A stretch of DNA of 64,000 nucleotides from Caldicellulosiruptor kronotskyensis 2002. GTDB taxonomy: Bacteria; Bacillota; Thermoanaerobacteria; Caldicellulosiruptorales; Caldicellulosiruptoraceae. Of the stretch, positions 8,957 to 16,388 are shown one piece after another. Position 1 is the first letter of the stretch, and each line of letters opens with the position of its first letter. A program made the translations under genes and the position numbers. The notes beneath the pieces are model-generated. The model was not told the origin of the DNA, made no database searches, and was given only the letters and a program-made list of their open reading frames with translations. Location of the stretch: the NCBI RefSeq assembly GCF_000166775.1, contig NC_014720.1, positions 1,978,501-2,042,500 of the forward strand, read 5' to 3'.

Positions 8957-9883
8957 TCACTCATTTAGAATTTCTATAATATCTCCTGTCTTAATCTTGC
9001 CGCCTTTTAATACCTTTGCAAAAAGACCTTCTTTTGGCATTATACAAACACCGACAGTCCGAGCAATTTCACAGCCACTGCCATGGCACTTTTTCCCTAT
9101 CTGGCTTATCTCAAGCAACACATTATTCCCTATTTTCAGTTTTGTTCCAAGTGAAATCCTTTGCAAGTCTAAATTCTCTGTTGTTATATTTTCTGCAAAC
9201 TTTCCATAACAAAGACCTTTAAGACCGTACTGCTTTAGTTTCTTTATGCTTGATATATCAAGAAGGCTCACCTGACGATGAGAAGACCCTGCATGGGCAT
9301 CACCTTCAATCCCATAGTCTTCAATCAAAATGGCCTCACTCACTGGTTCTTTTGGAGTCCCTTTTTGTCTGCTGATGTTGATTGACACAACCTTTGCAGT
9401 TTTATTTTCATTTTCAAAAATATAATGTCCAGATTTTCCCCCAGATTTTTCTATAAGCCTGACATCAGTAATTACCATATCTTTTTTTACCGCTTTGCAC
9501 ATGTCATATACTGTCTCTAAAAAAATAACCACTGCTGTGATTGCTTCCATCTCAGCACCTGTTTTTGCCTCAGTTTTTATTTCTGATACCGCTTCAATGT
9601 ACCCTTCTTCCCTGTCTATTTTATACGAAACATCAACAAAAGACAAAAATATGTTGTGACAAAGAGGTATGAGTTCAAACGTCTTTTTGGCGGCATTAAT
9701 AGCTGCAACCTTAGCAGTTGCAAACACATCCCCTTTTGGTAAAAGCCCATTTTCAATTGCTTCAATAACATCCTTTCCTACAAAGATCTTCCCGCTTGCT
9801 CTTGCAACCCTAAAACTTTCTTCTTTTGATGTCACATCTACCATCTTGGGAAGACCATCTTTGTCAATATGTGAAAATTCCAT
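8957..9883 (-). CDS. moaC: MoaC - MOSC domain fusion protein
   Basis: Two-domain protein of ~308 aa. Residues ~1-155 are MoaC (cyclic pyranopterin monophosphate synthase, acting with MoaA on GTP), with KVAAINAAKKTFELIPLCHN, TGAEMEAITAV, TVYDMCKAV and IEKSGGKSG. Residues ~165-308 are a MOSC domain (DYGIEGDAHAGSSHRQVSLLD, GKFAENITTENLDL, CHGSGCEI, VGVCIMPKEGLF, LKGGKIKTGD), a fold associated with sulfur transfer to or binding of molybdenum/tungsten cofactors. ATG at 9883 follows AGGAGG by eleven bases; a TTG at 9889 is the alternative. It follows moaA by only a few bases and is the last gene of the operon. Confidence 0.93.
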   Translation of the reverse strand: MEFSHIDKDGLPKMVDVTSKEESFRVARASGKIFVGKDVIEAIENGLLPKGDVFATAKVAAINAAKKTFELIPLCHNIFLSFVDVSYKIDREEGYIEAVSEIKTEAKTGAEMEAITAVVIFLETVYDMCKAVKKDMVITDVRLIEKSGGKSGHYIFENENKTAKVVSINISRQKGTPKEPVSEAILIEDYGIEGDAHAGSSHRQVSLLDISSIKKLKQYGLKGLCYGKFAENITTENLDLQRISLGTKLKIGNNVLLEISQIGKKCHGSGCEIARTVGVCIMPKEGLFAKVLKGGKIKTGDIIEILNE

Positions 9884-9890
9884 CTTCAAT

Positions 9891-10817
9891 CTACCCTCCT
9901 ATTTTGAACATCGGCATATCTGATTCTAAACTTCTTATTAGCTTTTTTTGTTTGACAAAATCTTCTATCTTTTTCAGCAAGAGTTTTTCATCATCCAGAA
10001 ACTTTCTTAGCTCTAAACCATTCTTATCAAACAGACAGTTGTAAAGCACGCCAGTTGATGAGACTCTGACTTTATTACACGTTTTGCAGAAATGGTCTGA
10101 TACAGAACTTATAAATCCTACATTGTAGTCAAAATCTTCAACATAGTAATATTTAGCAGCTGAAACTTCATCTGTAGCCACTTCTTTTATTCCTTTGAAC
10201 CTTTTGATAACCTCATTTTTGCTTACAAATTCATCTTCAAAGATTTGGTTGGCAATACCAATAGGCATAAGTTCAATAAAGCGAATAATAACATTCCTCT
10301 TTTTCGCAAAGGAAATCAAATCTTCTATCTCATCAAGGTTAACAGAGCGAATGAGCACAGTGTTTATTTTCACTCTCTTGTGCTCTCTCAACTCATCTAT
10401 CGCTGTCAAAACCTTATCTAAACCATCAATTCCTGTTACAGACCTGTACTTTTCTTTATCCAATGTATCAAGAGAAATATTTACTGATTTGAGCGGACTT
10501 TTAATAATCTTTTTAATCTTTTCGGTATCTAACCAACCATTTGTTGTTATATTTATATTTTCTATACCAATACTGTGTGCAAACTCAATTATCTCAACAA
10601 TGTCATCTCTCAAAAAAGGCTCTCCGCCAGTAATCCGAAGCTTTTGTATTCCAAGCTTTTTAAATGCAGAGATTATCCTAAATATTTCTTCTTTTGAAAG
10701 CTGGTCTATCCTTTCATAATACAAATCCTTTGTTCGGCAATACATGCAAAAAAAGTTGCATCTATCAGTCACAGAAAGCCTTAAATAGTCTATTTTTCTT
10801 GAAAAACCATCAAACAT
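9891..10817 (-). CDS. moaA: GTP 3',8-cyclase (radical SAM)
   Basis: First step of molybdopterin synthesis: radical-SAM conversion of GTP to 3',8-cyclo-dihydro-GTP, processed by MoaC. ~308 aa. The N-terminal cluster motif is CNFFCMYC after YLRLSVTDRCN; the GEPFLRDD SAM site follows. The C-terminal second cluster is supplied by CKTCNKVRVSSTGVLYNCLF. The protein ends in the essential Gly-Gly. ATG at 10817 (MFDGFSRKIDYLRLS) matches the family N-terminus and has AAGGTG six bases upstream; earlier in-frame starts lie in the Shine-Dalgarno. Confidence 0.95.
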   Translation of the reverse strand: MFDGFSRKIDYLRLSVTDRCNFFCMYCRTKDLYYERIDQLSKEEIFRIISAFKKLGIQKLRITGGEPFLRDDIVEIIEFAHSIGIENINITTNGWLDTEKIKKIIKSPLKSVNISLDTLDKEKYRSVTGIDGLDKVLTAIDELREHKRVKINTVLIRSVNLDEIEDLISFAKKRNVIIRFIELMPIGIANQIFEDEFVSKNEVIKRFKGIKEVATDEVSAAKYYYVEDFDYNVGFISSVSDHFCKTCNKVRVSSTGVLYNCLFDKNGLELRKFLDDEKLLLKKIEDFVKQKKLIRSLESDMPMFKIGG

Positions 10818-10831
10818 TTTCATCACCTTTT

Positions 10832-11995
10832 TCAAATCATCTTGACCTCAACCAAACTTCCCTCTTCCACCACATCCACATTTATTGGCACAACTATATA
10901 CCCATCTGCCCGTATCAAACTTGAAATCACGCTTGCTCCTCTTTTTAAAACTCTTGCATGGTTTTTGCCATCCTTGTTTTCAACCTGTACTCTTATATAC
11001 TCCTCAGCTCCAACGTCTGACCCAACTCTTCTTTCCAGTACAGCCATAACCGTCTTTTCTTTCGGATTCAACAAATATGTGTCAAAGAAAGCCTTTAAAA
11101 AAATCTCTTTAAGAGCAAAAAACATAGAAACAGGAAAACCGGGAAGTCCTATCACAAGTTTCCCATTTATCTCACCTATGACTGTTGGCTTTCCAGGTTT
11201 TATAGCTATGCCATGTATTGAAACTTTGCCAAGACTTTGAATTGCCTCATATGTCAAATCTTTGTCACCTTTAGATGACCCAGCATTTACAAACACAATA
11301 TCAAATTCATCTAAAAGTTTTTTCAAAGTTTCTTTAATAGCATTTAAATGGTTGGTTACTGGTTTGAAAATACCAATTTCAAAACCGTACTGACATAGAA
11401 GCTCATTAAAAATAACCGAATTGAATTCTACAAGCTGGTTAGATTTTTCAATTATGTCAACAAGTTCATCTCCGGTTGGCAGAAAAGCAACTTTTGGCAT
11501 TTTGTAAACCTTGACAGTAAGCCAACCACCAGCTTTCAGATATACCTTGTCAAAAAATGTCAAAAACTCACCTTTTTTGATTACCATATCACCTTCTTTT
11601 ATATCCTCGCCCTGTGAACGAACGTTTTGACGCGGATAGTAGCTTTGAAAAATTTTTATTTTACCGCCTTCAACTTGGACATCTTCAAAAGGAATAACAG
11701 CATTAAAATTCTCTATACTTTCGCCTGTTTGGACGACCTTGAAACTTTCAATATATTTTTGATTTGTATCATAAGCGTCGAATGTTTCTTCAGCCATCAC
11801 AGCATATCCATCCATTGCAGCAACATCTACAGGTGGGGACGTGTGAATAGCTTTGTAATCCTCTGCAACAAATCTATTTTTTGCATCATACAATGAAATC
11901 TCCTCTTCTTTTAATACCAGATATTTCTTTAAAATTTCCTGTATACAAGCTCTTGCTTGCTGGGGAAGCACAGCCGAAAAATGATAATCTTTCAT
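10832..11995 (-). CDS. moeA: MoeA-type molybdopterin metal transferase, copy 2
   Basis: 387 aa MoeA-fold protein that inserts molybdate or tungstate into adenylylated pterin. Signature stretches are SPPVDVAAMDGYAV, NVRSQGEDIKEGDMV, AFLPTGDELVDI, NAGSSKGDKDLTYEAI and IAIKPGKPTVIGEINGKLVIGLPGFPVS. It starts 4 bp inside the stop of the upstream moeA. Compared with that copy, the metal-site loop reads NAGSSKGDKD instead of SGGSSVGTYD, so the two copies differ at an active-site segment and are not a recent duplication. Two MoeA paralogues are common in tungsten users and have been proposed to discriminate Mo from W. Confidence 0.92.
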   Translation of the reverse strand: MKDYHFSAVLPQQARACIQEILKKYLVLKEEEISLYDAKNRFVAEDYKAIHTSPPVDVAAMDGYAVMAEETFDAYDTNQKYIESFKVVQTGESIENFNAVIPFEDVQVEGGKIKIFQSYYPRQNVRSQGEDIKEGDMVIKKGEFLTFFDKVYLKAGGWLTVKVYKMPKVAFLPTGDELVDIIEKSNQLVEFNSVIFNELLCQYGFEIGIFKPVTNHLNAIKETLKKLLDEFDIVFVNAGSSKGDKDLTYEAIQSLGKVSIHGIAIKPGKPTVIGEINGKLVIGLPGFPVSMFFALKEIFLKAFFDTYLLNPKEKTVMAVLERRVGSDVGAEEYIRVQVENKDGKNHARVLKRGASVISSLIRADGYIVVPINVDVVEEGSLVEVKMI

Positions 11996-13206
11996 ATCAA
12001 TATCACCTCAACAATATCTCCTGACCTGATACCAGTTTTTGTTGCATCAACTCTTATATATCCACTTGCATTATTCAAAAGATTTATCGAACCTGATTTT
12101 CCATAAAGAGGCTCAGCTAAAATCTCATCACCAAAATGAAGTTTTACAAACACAAACTCGGTTCTGCCGGATGAAGTTGCAATGCTTGTCTTCATCTTTG
12201 CAAGAACTTTTCTGGAAGTGTCCTGCTGATGTAATATTATGTCCATAAGTTTTTTTACAAAAAAGTTGAATATAAAAAGGCAAGACACAGGATGACCAGG
12301 AAGCCCAAAAACCGCTTTTATTCCAACCTTTGCTATTATTGTTGGTTTGCCCGGTTTTATTGAAACACCGTCAACAAGCACCTTAGAATCTTTTAGGCTC
12401 TCAATAGCTTTTAAAGTGTTGTCGTATGTGCCAACAGAACTTCCACCTGAAATAAGAACAATGTCATTTTCCTGCAAAGCTATGGAAAGAAGATCTTTCA
12501 AAGCCTCAAAATCATCTTTTACAATCCCGTACATTTTTGGCAGAGCATATTCCTTATAGCATGATGTAAATAAGGTAAATGAGTTTACGTCATAAATTTT
12601 TGCGCTATCGAGCTTTTCATCCTGTGATATTATCTCGTCTCCTGTTGAGACGATACCCACTCTTATTTTTTTAAAAACTTCCACTTCCTTTTTCCCTATT
12701 GCAGCCAGCACACCAATTTGAGCAGGCTCAAGCTTCTGATATTTCTTAATGACAATGCTATCTTTTTTTATATCCTCACCTTTTCTAAGTATATTCTCGC
12801 CAGGTTTTGCTGGCTTGAAAACATAGAGTTTCCCATCCTCTTCAATAGTATTTTCAATCATCACAATGGCATTGGCATTTTGTGGTATACATCCTCCTGT
12901 GAATATCCTTGCAGCCTGTCCTTTTTGTATTTGAAAGTTTGGTACCTTACCGGTTTTCACCTCGCCTACTATTTCAAACACGGCCGGGTTTTCATCATTT
13001 GCTTCAAACGTCTCTTCACATCTTAGTGCATATCCATCAACAGTGGACTTGTCAAAGTGAGGAACATCTATCTCTGCTATAATATCCTGAGCACAAATTC
13101 TAAAAACAGCTTCTTGGATAGATACCTTTTCTGATGGAAGATTAAAATTACAAAACTCATCTTTAAGTATCTCAAAGACCTCAAAATATGTTTTTAATAC
13201 CTTCAT
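11992..13206 (-). CDS. moeA: MoeA-type molybdopterin metal transferase, copy 1
   Basis: 404 aa, canonical MoeA length. Motifs: DVPHFDKSTVDGYALR, GGCIPQNANAIVMIE, GENILRKGEDIKKDSIV, VGIVSTGDEII, VLISGGSSVGTYDNTLKAIE and VSIKPGKPTIIAKVGIKAVFGLPGHPVS. The conserved acidic and glycine residues of the pterin site are present. It overlaps the ABC ATPase stop upstream and the second moeA downstream by 4 bp each (ATGA junctions), so the pair is translationally coupled to tungstate uptake. This copy is closer to the classical MoeA. Confidence 0.94.
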   Translation of the reverse strand: MKVLKTYFEVFEILKDEFCNFNLPSEKVSIQEAVFRICAQDIIAEIDVPHFDKSTVDGYALRCEETFEANDENPAVFEIVGEVKTGKVPNFQIQKGQAARIFTGGCIPQNANAIVMIENTIEEDGKLYVFKPAKPGENILRKGEDIKKDSIVIKKYQKLEPAQIGVLAAIGKKEVEVFKKIRVGIVSTGDEIISQDEKLDSAKIYDVNSFTLFTSCYKEYALPKMYGIVKDDFEALKDLLSIALQENDIVLISGGSSVGTYDNTLKAIESLKDSKVLVDGVSIKPGKPTIIAKVGIKAVFGLPGHPVSCLFIFNFFVKKLMDIILHQQDTSRKVLAKMKTSIATSSGRTEFVFVKLHFGDEILAEPLYGKSGSINLLNNASGYIRVDATKTGIRSGDIVEVILI

Positions 13207-13796
13207 CTGGCAACATCACCCTCTATAATAATCTGACCATTTTCAAAATATATCATATTACCCCTCAAAGTTGCACTTTGATGGTGCGTTACAACTATTA
13301 TACACCTTTTTTGAGCTTCATCTTCTATAAGTCTATATACAAACTCCTTTACATCTTTGTCGAGAAAGGAATCGGGCTCATCCAAAAAAAGTACATCAGA
13401 AGGTATATAAAACGCTCTTAAGAAACTTACTAGCTGTCTCTGCCCAGCCGAGAGCTGATTTATGTTGGTTTTAAGAGGAACACCAAACATCTTTAAAACC
13501 TCTTGTGCAGACTTTAGCCTCTCATGCGAAAGAGCAAGTGCAAGATTATATTCAACCGACCCTCTAAAAAAATATGGCTGCTGCGGAAGCATAATGTTTT
13601 TCTTAAACAGATTGTGTATCCGCCCTGAATATTCTTTGTCTTTTCCAAACAACATTTTCAAAAATGTGGTCTTCCCGCAACCGTTTGGTCCTTTTATGAT
13701 ATAAATACCTTTCTTCCCAAATATGAGACTTTTGCACTCAAACAATATCTTCTGTCCAAAACTCTTTTTCACATCTTTTACCTCAATCAACAACAT
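13203..13796 (-). CDS. tupC: Tungstate ABC transporter ATP-binding protein
   Basis: ATPase of the tungstate importer, ~197 aa. Walker A is GPNGCGKTTFLKM, the ABC signature is NQLSAGQRQLVSFLRAFYIP, Walker B is VLFLDEPDSFLD, and the switch His is in CIIVVTHHQ. The start is placed at ATG 13796 (MLLIEVKDVKKSFG), which overlaps the permease gene by 14 bp; a TTG a few bases downstream, after AGGGTG, is possible, and longer reading frames lie within tupB. The Q-loop reads MLPQQPYF. Short for an importer ATPase, with no C-terminal regulatory domain. Confidence 0.9.
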   Translation of the reverse strand: MLLIEVKDVKKSFGQKILFECKSLIFGKKGIYIIKGPNGCGKTTFLKMLFGKDKEYSGRIHNLFKKNIMLPQQPYFFRGSVEYNLALALSHERLKSAQEVLKMFGVPLKTNINQLSAGQRQLVSFLRAFYIPSDVLFLDEPDSFLDKDVKEFVYRLIEDEAQKRCIIVVTHHQSATLRGNMIYFENGQIIIEGDVAR

Positions 13797-14415
13797 CACC
13801 CTGCAATATTTGCAAAAATGTATTAAAAGTAAATGAGATGGCAAGTAGCGCCGCACCCAGCAAAAGAGCGTTTGAAAACTCACCTTTGGTAATTTCAAAA
13901 ATTATGGCTGTTGTCAAAATTCGTGTGCTTCCTTCTATGTTACCTCCAACAATCAAAACTCCACCAACCTCAGAAATTGACCTTGATAGTCCCAAAACAA
14001 TAGCATACATTATTTCTTTTGAATATTCCTTCATAATGGCTGTATACCTTTTACGTCCTTTTATGTTCAAATAATCTAAGTTTTCAAGAACCTTATCTAT
14101 GTTTTTAAGTCCAGACAGGGTATAAAGCATCACTATAGGAACAATTAATATTACCTGGGTAATTATCATAGCCCATTTGGTAAAAAGCATGTCCAAAAAA
14201 CCAAGAGGACCTTTTCTGGAAAAAAGTATGTATATAAGCAGCCCTGCAAGCACAGGCGGTAACCCAGATAGAGTATAAACTATTCTAATTAGTATTTTCC
14301 TGTATTTAAACCTTTTGACTTTGAGAAAATACCCTGCAGAAACACCTATCAAAACTGCCAAGAATGTCGAAGGAATACAAACAGCCAAGGTTGAAATAAC
14401 TACATTAGCCAGCAT
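13783..14415 (-). CDS. tupB: Tungstate ABC transporter permease
   Basis: 210 aa membrane protein with five or six transmembrane helices and the binding-protein-dependent transport signature YAIVLGLSRSISEVGGVLIVGGN, whose EVGG-type loop is typical of TupB/WtpB/ModB permeases. The N-terminal segment VVISTLAVCIPSTFLAVLIGVSAGYFL and LSGLPPVLAGLLIY fit the same family. It lies between the binding protein and the ATPase genes; GAGGT precedes the ATG. The neighbours make tungstate the likely substrate. Confidence 0.92.
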   Translation of the reverse strand: MLANVVISTLAVCIPSTFLAVLIGVSAGYFLKVKRFKYRKILIRIVYTLSGLPPVLAGLLIYILFSRKGPLGFLDMLFTKWAMIITQVILIVPIVMLYTLSGLKNIDKVLENLDYLNIKGRKRYTAIMKEYSKEIMYAIVLGLSRSISEVGGVLIVGGNIEGSTRILTTAIIFEITKGEFSNALLLGAALLAISFTFNTFLQILQGDVVD

Positions 14416-14434
14416 CTTGCTACCTCTTGACCAC

Positions 14435-15250
14435 TTATTTTACAACTCTATAGACTTCTTTTTTGAAGAATTTTTGGTTAAAAGAATTTACAAGATTTTT
14501 GAATTCTTTGCTTTTTAAGTAAGAGGCAAATTTGGAAAGCTGTGCTTTTTTAGGTGAGTAAGCAAAGTAATAAATATTTGTAAGTACTTGCTCCTTTGGA
14601 TTTTGGTAAACTACATCCAAGCTATCTAATTTATCTTTCATTTTATAAAATGTTGCTTCATCAGTGAGAATAAAAGCTCCCTTCTCATTTGCAAGATTTA
14701 GACTCATTCCCATACCCAGACCTGATTTTATATAACCTTCAAAATCAGGTTTGAGTTTGGATAGTCTCCATATCTCAATTTCTCTAATGTAAGTTGCTGA
14801 GTTGTCTGCACGTGACACAAATTTAAAGTTATTTTTTCTTATCAGTGCAAAAGCTTCTTGGACACTTTTTACTTCTTTAAGTAGATCTTTTTTATCTTTG
14901 GGTCCAACAAGTATAAAATAATTCAAAACAAACGCAGTATAACCATTTATAAGCTTCTCTTTTTTAAGCTCATTCAAAAACGACTTTTCATGTATTATTA
15001 TCCCATCAACGTCACCATTTTTGAATATTTTTACCGCCTGACCGCTTCCTACTGAAATGAAATTGAACTTTACATTATTTTTCTTTTCAAAGGCAGGTGT
15101 AACAAAGTCCAAAAAACCACTGTCATATATACTTGTAGTTGTAGCTATCCTGTAAGTTTTAGAATATGAAAATGAAAGATAGCTAAAAGTAGCAACCAAA
15201 ATAAAAGCAAGTAACGATGCCAAAATTTTGAATAATTTACCTTCTTTCAT
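14435..15250 (-). CDS. tupA: Tungstate-binding protein TupA
   Basis: Extracytoplasmic solute-binding protein of the tungstate importer, 271 aa. After an N-terminal hydrophobic segment (~6-30) comes the oxyanion-binding start YRIATTTSIYDSGFLDFVTPAFEKK, in which TTTS is the TupA ligand motif; VGSGQAVKIFKNGDVDGIIIHE and SRADNSATYIREIEIW follow. No lipobox cysteine is visible, so it may be held by an uncleaved anchor or released. ATG at 15250 has GAGGT seven bases upstream. The long reading frame extending to 15493 is not translated: it covers the riboswitch and terminator. Confidence 0.93.
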   Translation of the reverse strand: MKEGKLFKILASLLAFILVATFSYLSFSYSKTYRIATTTSIYDSGFLDFVTPAFEKKNNVKFNFISVGSGQAVKIFKNGDVDGIIIHEKSFLNELKKEKLINGYTAFVLNYFILVGPKDKKDLLKEVKSVQEAFALIRKNNFKFVSRADNSATYIREIEIWRLSKLKPDFEGYIKSGLGMGMSLNLANEKGAFILTDEATFYKMKDKLDSLDVVYQNPKEQVLTNIYYFAYSPKKAQLSKFASYLKSKEFKNLVNSFNQKFFKKEVYRVVK

Positions 15251-15281
15251 CTTTATAACCTCGCATTTATATTTTCCAAAA

Positions 15282-15332
15282 CAAAAAAGGATACTCCCCC
15301 GCTTTGAAATTTTGAAGCAAAAGAGTATCCTT
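15282..15332 (-). terminator. Intrinsic terminator of the riboswitch expression platform
   Basis: A 10-bp perfect stem (AAGGATACTC at 15332-15323 pairing with GAGTATCCTT at 15296-15287, minus strand) is followed at once by TTTTGTTTT. It lies between the aptamer and the tupA start, in the position of an attenuator. A separate short hairpin, TTCTAAAAC/GTTTTAGAA (15331-15351), sits between it and the aptamer. Confidence 0.88.
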
Positions 15333-15350
15333 CTAAAACCAAGTTTTAGA

Positions 15351-15470
15351 AGAATCTTTCCTTTCCAAAGCGGGAGGCGCAGAGGTTTCCCAAATCTGCA
15401 CCCTATCGGCCACAGCTCCATGAAGAGGATACACCCTCTTTTTAGGCTTCTGTGGCTCGGAAAGATTCTA
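15351..15470 (-). promoter_or_regulatory. Moco/Tuco-type (MOCO motif) riboswitch aptamer
   Basis: The RNA matches the MOCO motif: CCGAGCC near the 5' end, CTGTGGCCGA in the middle, and CCTCCCGCTTTGG near the 3' end. P1 pairs 15459-15469 with 15351-15361. P2 is GCCACAG (15456-15450) with CTGTGGC (15415-15409). An internal P3-like hairpin AAGAGG/CCTCTT lies at 15440-15423. P4 is GGTGCAGA/TCTGCGCC (15402-15376), capped by GG-GAAA-CC. The thiF stop codon (15468-15470) falls inside P1. The neighbouring tungstate transporter and tungstoenzyme genes favour a tungsten cofactor ligand, but the sequence alone does not settle Mo versus W. Confidence 0.93.
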
Positions 15471-16154
15471 AAATTCAAAAACTCTGTATTCATTTGTCAG
15501 AAGATTTACAACCATACACTTTCCGATTAAGTTCTCACCTTGAACTGATATCAGCTTACAAAATTCAGAAAGTTCCAAAGCTGCTGTCAGCATTGGTGCA
15601 AAAATAGGGTTGCCCATGTCTTTTTCAGCACCTTCAACATTTGTCTCTCCCAAAAGTTTTTCAATCCCTGGTGTGTCTTTTGTTATGACGGCAATCTGAG
15701 CATACCAGCCAGCACATCCGCCGTGAATTAATATTTTTCCCATATTTTGTGCAAACTTTGAAAGACTCTTTCTTATTTCTATATTGTCAGTTGCATCGAA
15801 TATATAACTTGCTTCCATCAAAAATATATCAAGGTTCTCTAAATAAGCCTTTTCCTTTATTGGCTCAAAATAAACTGCAGGGTTTATCTCTTTTACCCTT
15901 TTTTCAGCCTCAAACACTTTGAATTTTCCAAGGTTGTTTACGTTAGAAATTATCTGCCTATTGAGGTTAGTCTCATCAAAAGAGTCCATATCAACAGCAA
16001 TAATCTTTTTCACACCAAGCCGCGCAAGTCCTTCTATCAAAAAACCACCTATTCCACCCACTCCAACAACCGCAACTGTTGTTGAAAGAAGTTTTTTTTG
16101 AGCATCTATACTCAAGGCACCCAGATTTTTTAGATATCTTTTTTGCACAGCCAT
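15468..16154 (-). CDS. ThiF/MoeB/HesA-family sulfur-carrier adenylyltransferase
   Basis: 228 aa E1-like enzyme that adenylates the C-terminal Gly-Gly of a small ubiquitin-fold carrier, here most likely the MoaD-like protein encoded just upstream. The nucleotide site is VAVVGVGGIGGFLIEGLARLGV, followed by IAVDMDSFDETNLNRQI (Asp/Arg of the ATP site) and FDATDNIEIRKSL. The second zinc CxxC pair of typical MoeB is absent: one Cys lies in IHGGCAGW and two late ones are at CKL and CMV. The end is short. GGAGG precedes the ATG. Its stop codon is embedded in the riboswitch P1 stem. Confidence 0.9.
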   Translation of the reverse strand: MAVQKRYLKNLGALSIDAQKKLLSTTVAVVGVGGIGGFLIEGLARLGVKKIIAVDMDSFDETNLNRQIISNVNNLGKFKVFEAEKRVKEINPAVYFEPIKEKAYLENLDIFLMEASYIFDATDNIEIRKSLSKFAQNMGKILIHGGCAGWYAQIAVITKDTPGIEKLLGETNVEGAEKDMGNPIFAPMLTAALELSEFCKLISVQGENLIGKCMVVNLLTNEYRVFEF

Positions 16155-16157
16155 ATA

Positions 16158-16388
16158 TTAGCCTCCAGTTGCATAAGGAGTTATATACACACTATCATTT
16201 TCCGACAAAACATAGTCAAAGTCAACTCTTTTTTGATTGACAATCACAAACCCAACCTTGTCTTTTGGAATGTTTAAGTTTTCAAGAAGCTTTTCTACAT
16301 TTGTGTTCGGGGCAATCTCAACTTCCATTTTCCCAATTTTGCTACCGTACCTTCCAAAAAAACTATTTACCTCTACTCCAATCTTCAT
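16158..16388 (-). CDS. moaD: MoaD/ThiS-family sulfur carrier protein
   Basis: 76 aa beta-grasp protein ending in the Gly-Gly tail (VYITPYATGG) that is adenylated and thiocarboxylated to donate sulfur in pterin dithiolene or related synthesis. The GFVIVNQKRVDFDYVLSENDSVYI stretch is the typical MoaD/ThiS core. It overlaps the end of the oxidoreductase gene by 26 bp and is 3 bp from thiF. No MoaE partner is encoded in this window, so it must work with a MoaE elsewhere or serve another sulfur acceptor. Confidence 0.9.
   Translation of the reverse strand: MKIGVEVNSFFGRYGSKIGKMEVEIAPNTNVEKLLENLNIPKDKVGFVIVNQKRVDFDYVLSENDSVYITPYATGG

Noticed and set aside
10195-10719. Plus-strand frame of 174 codons opposite moaA
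   Set aside because: A shadow of moaA with no start signals or recognisable protein.
13797-13898. N-terminal extension of the tungstate ATPase
   Set aside because: The extension overlaps tupB deeply and adds no ABC-domain sequence; MLLIEVKDVKK is the normal family start.
15250-15493. Coding extension of tupA upstream
   Set aside because: The frame is open but covers the riboswitch and terminator; TupA's signal sequence starts at ATG 15250 with a good ribosome site.
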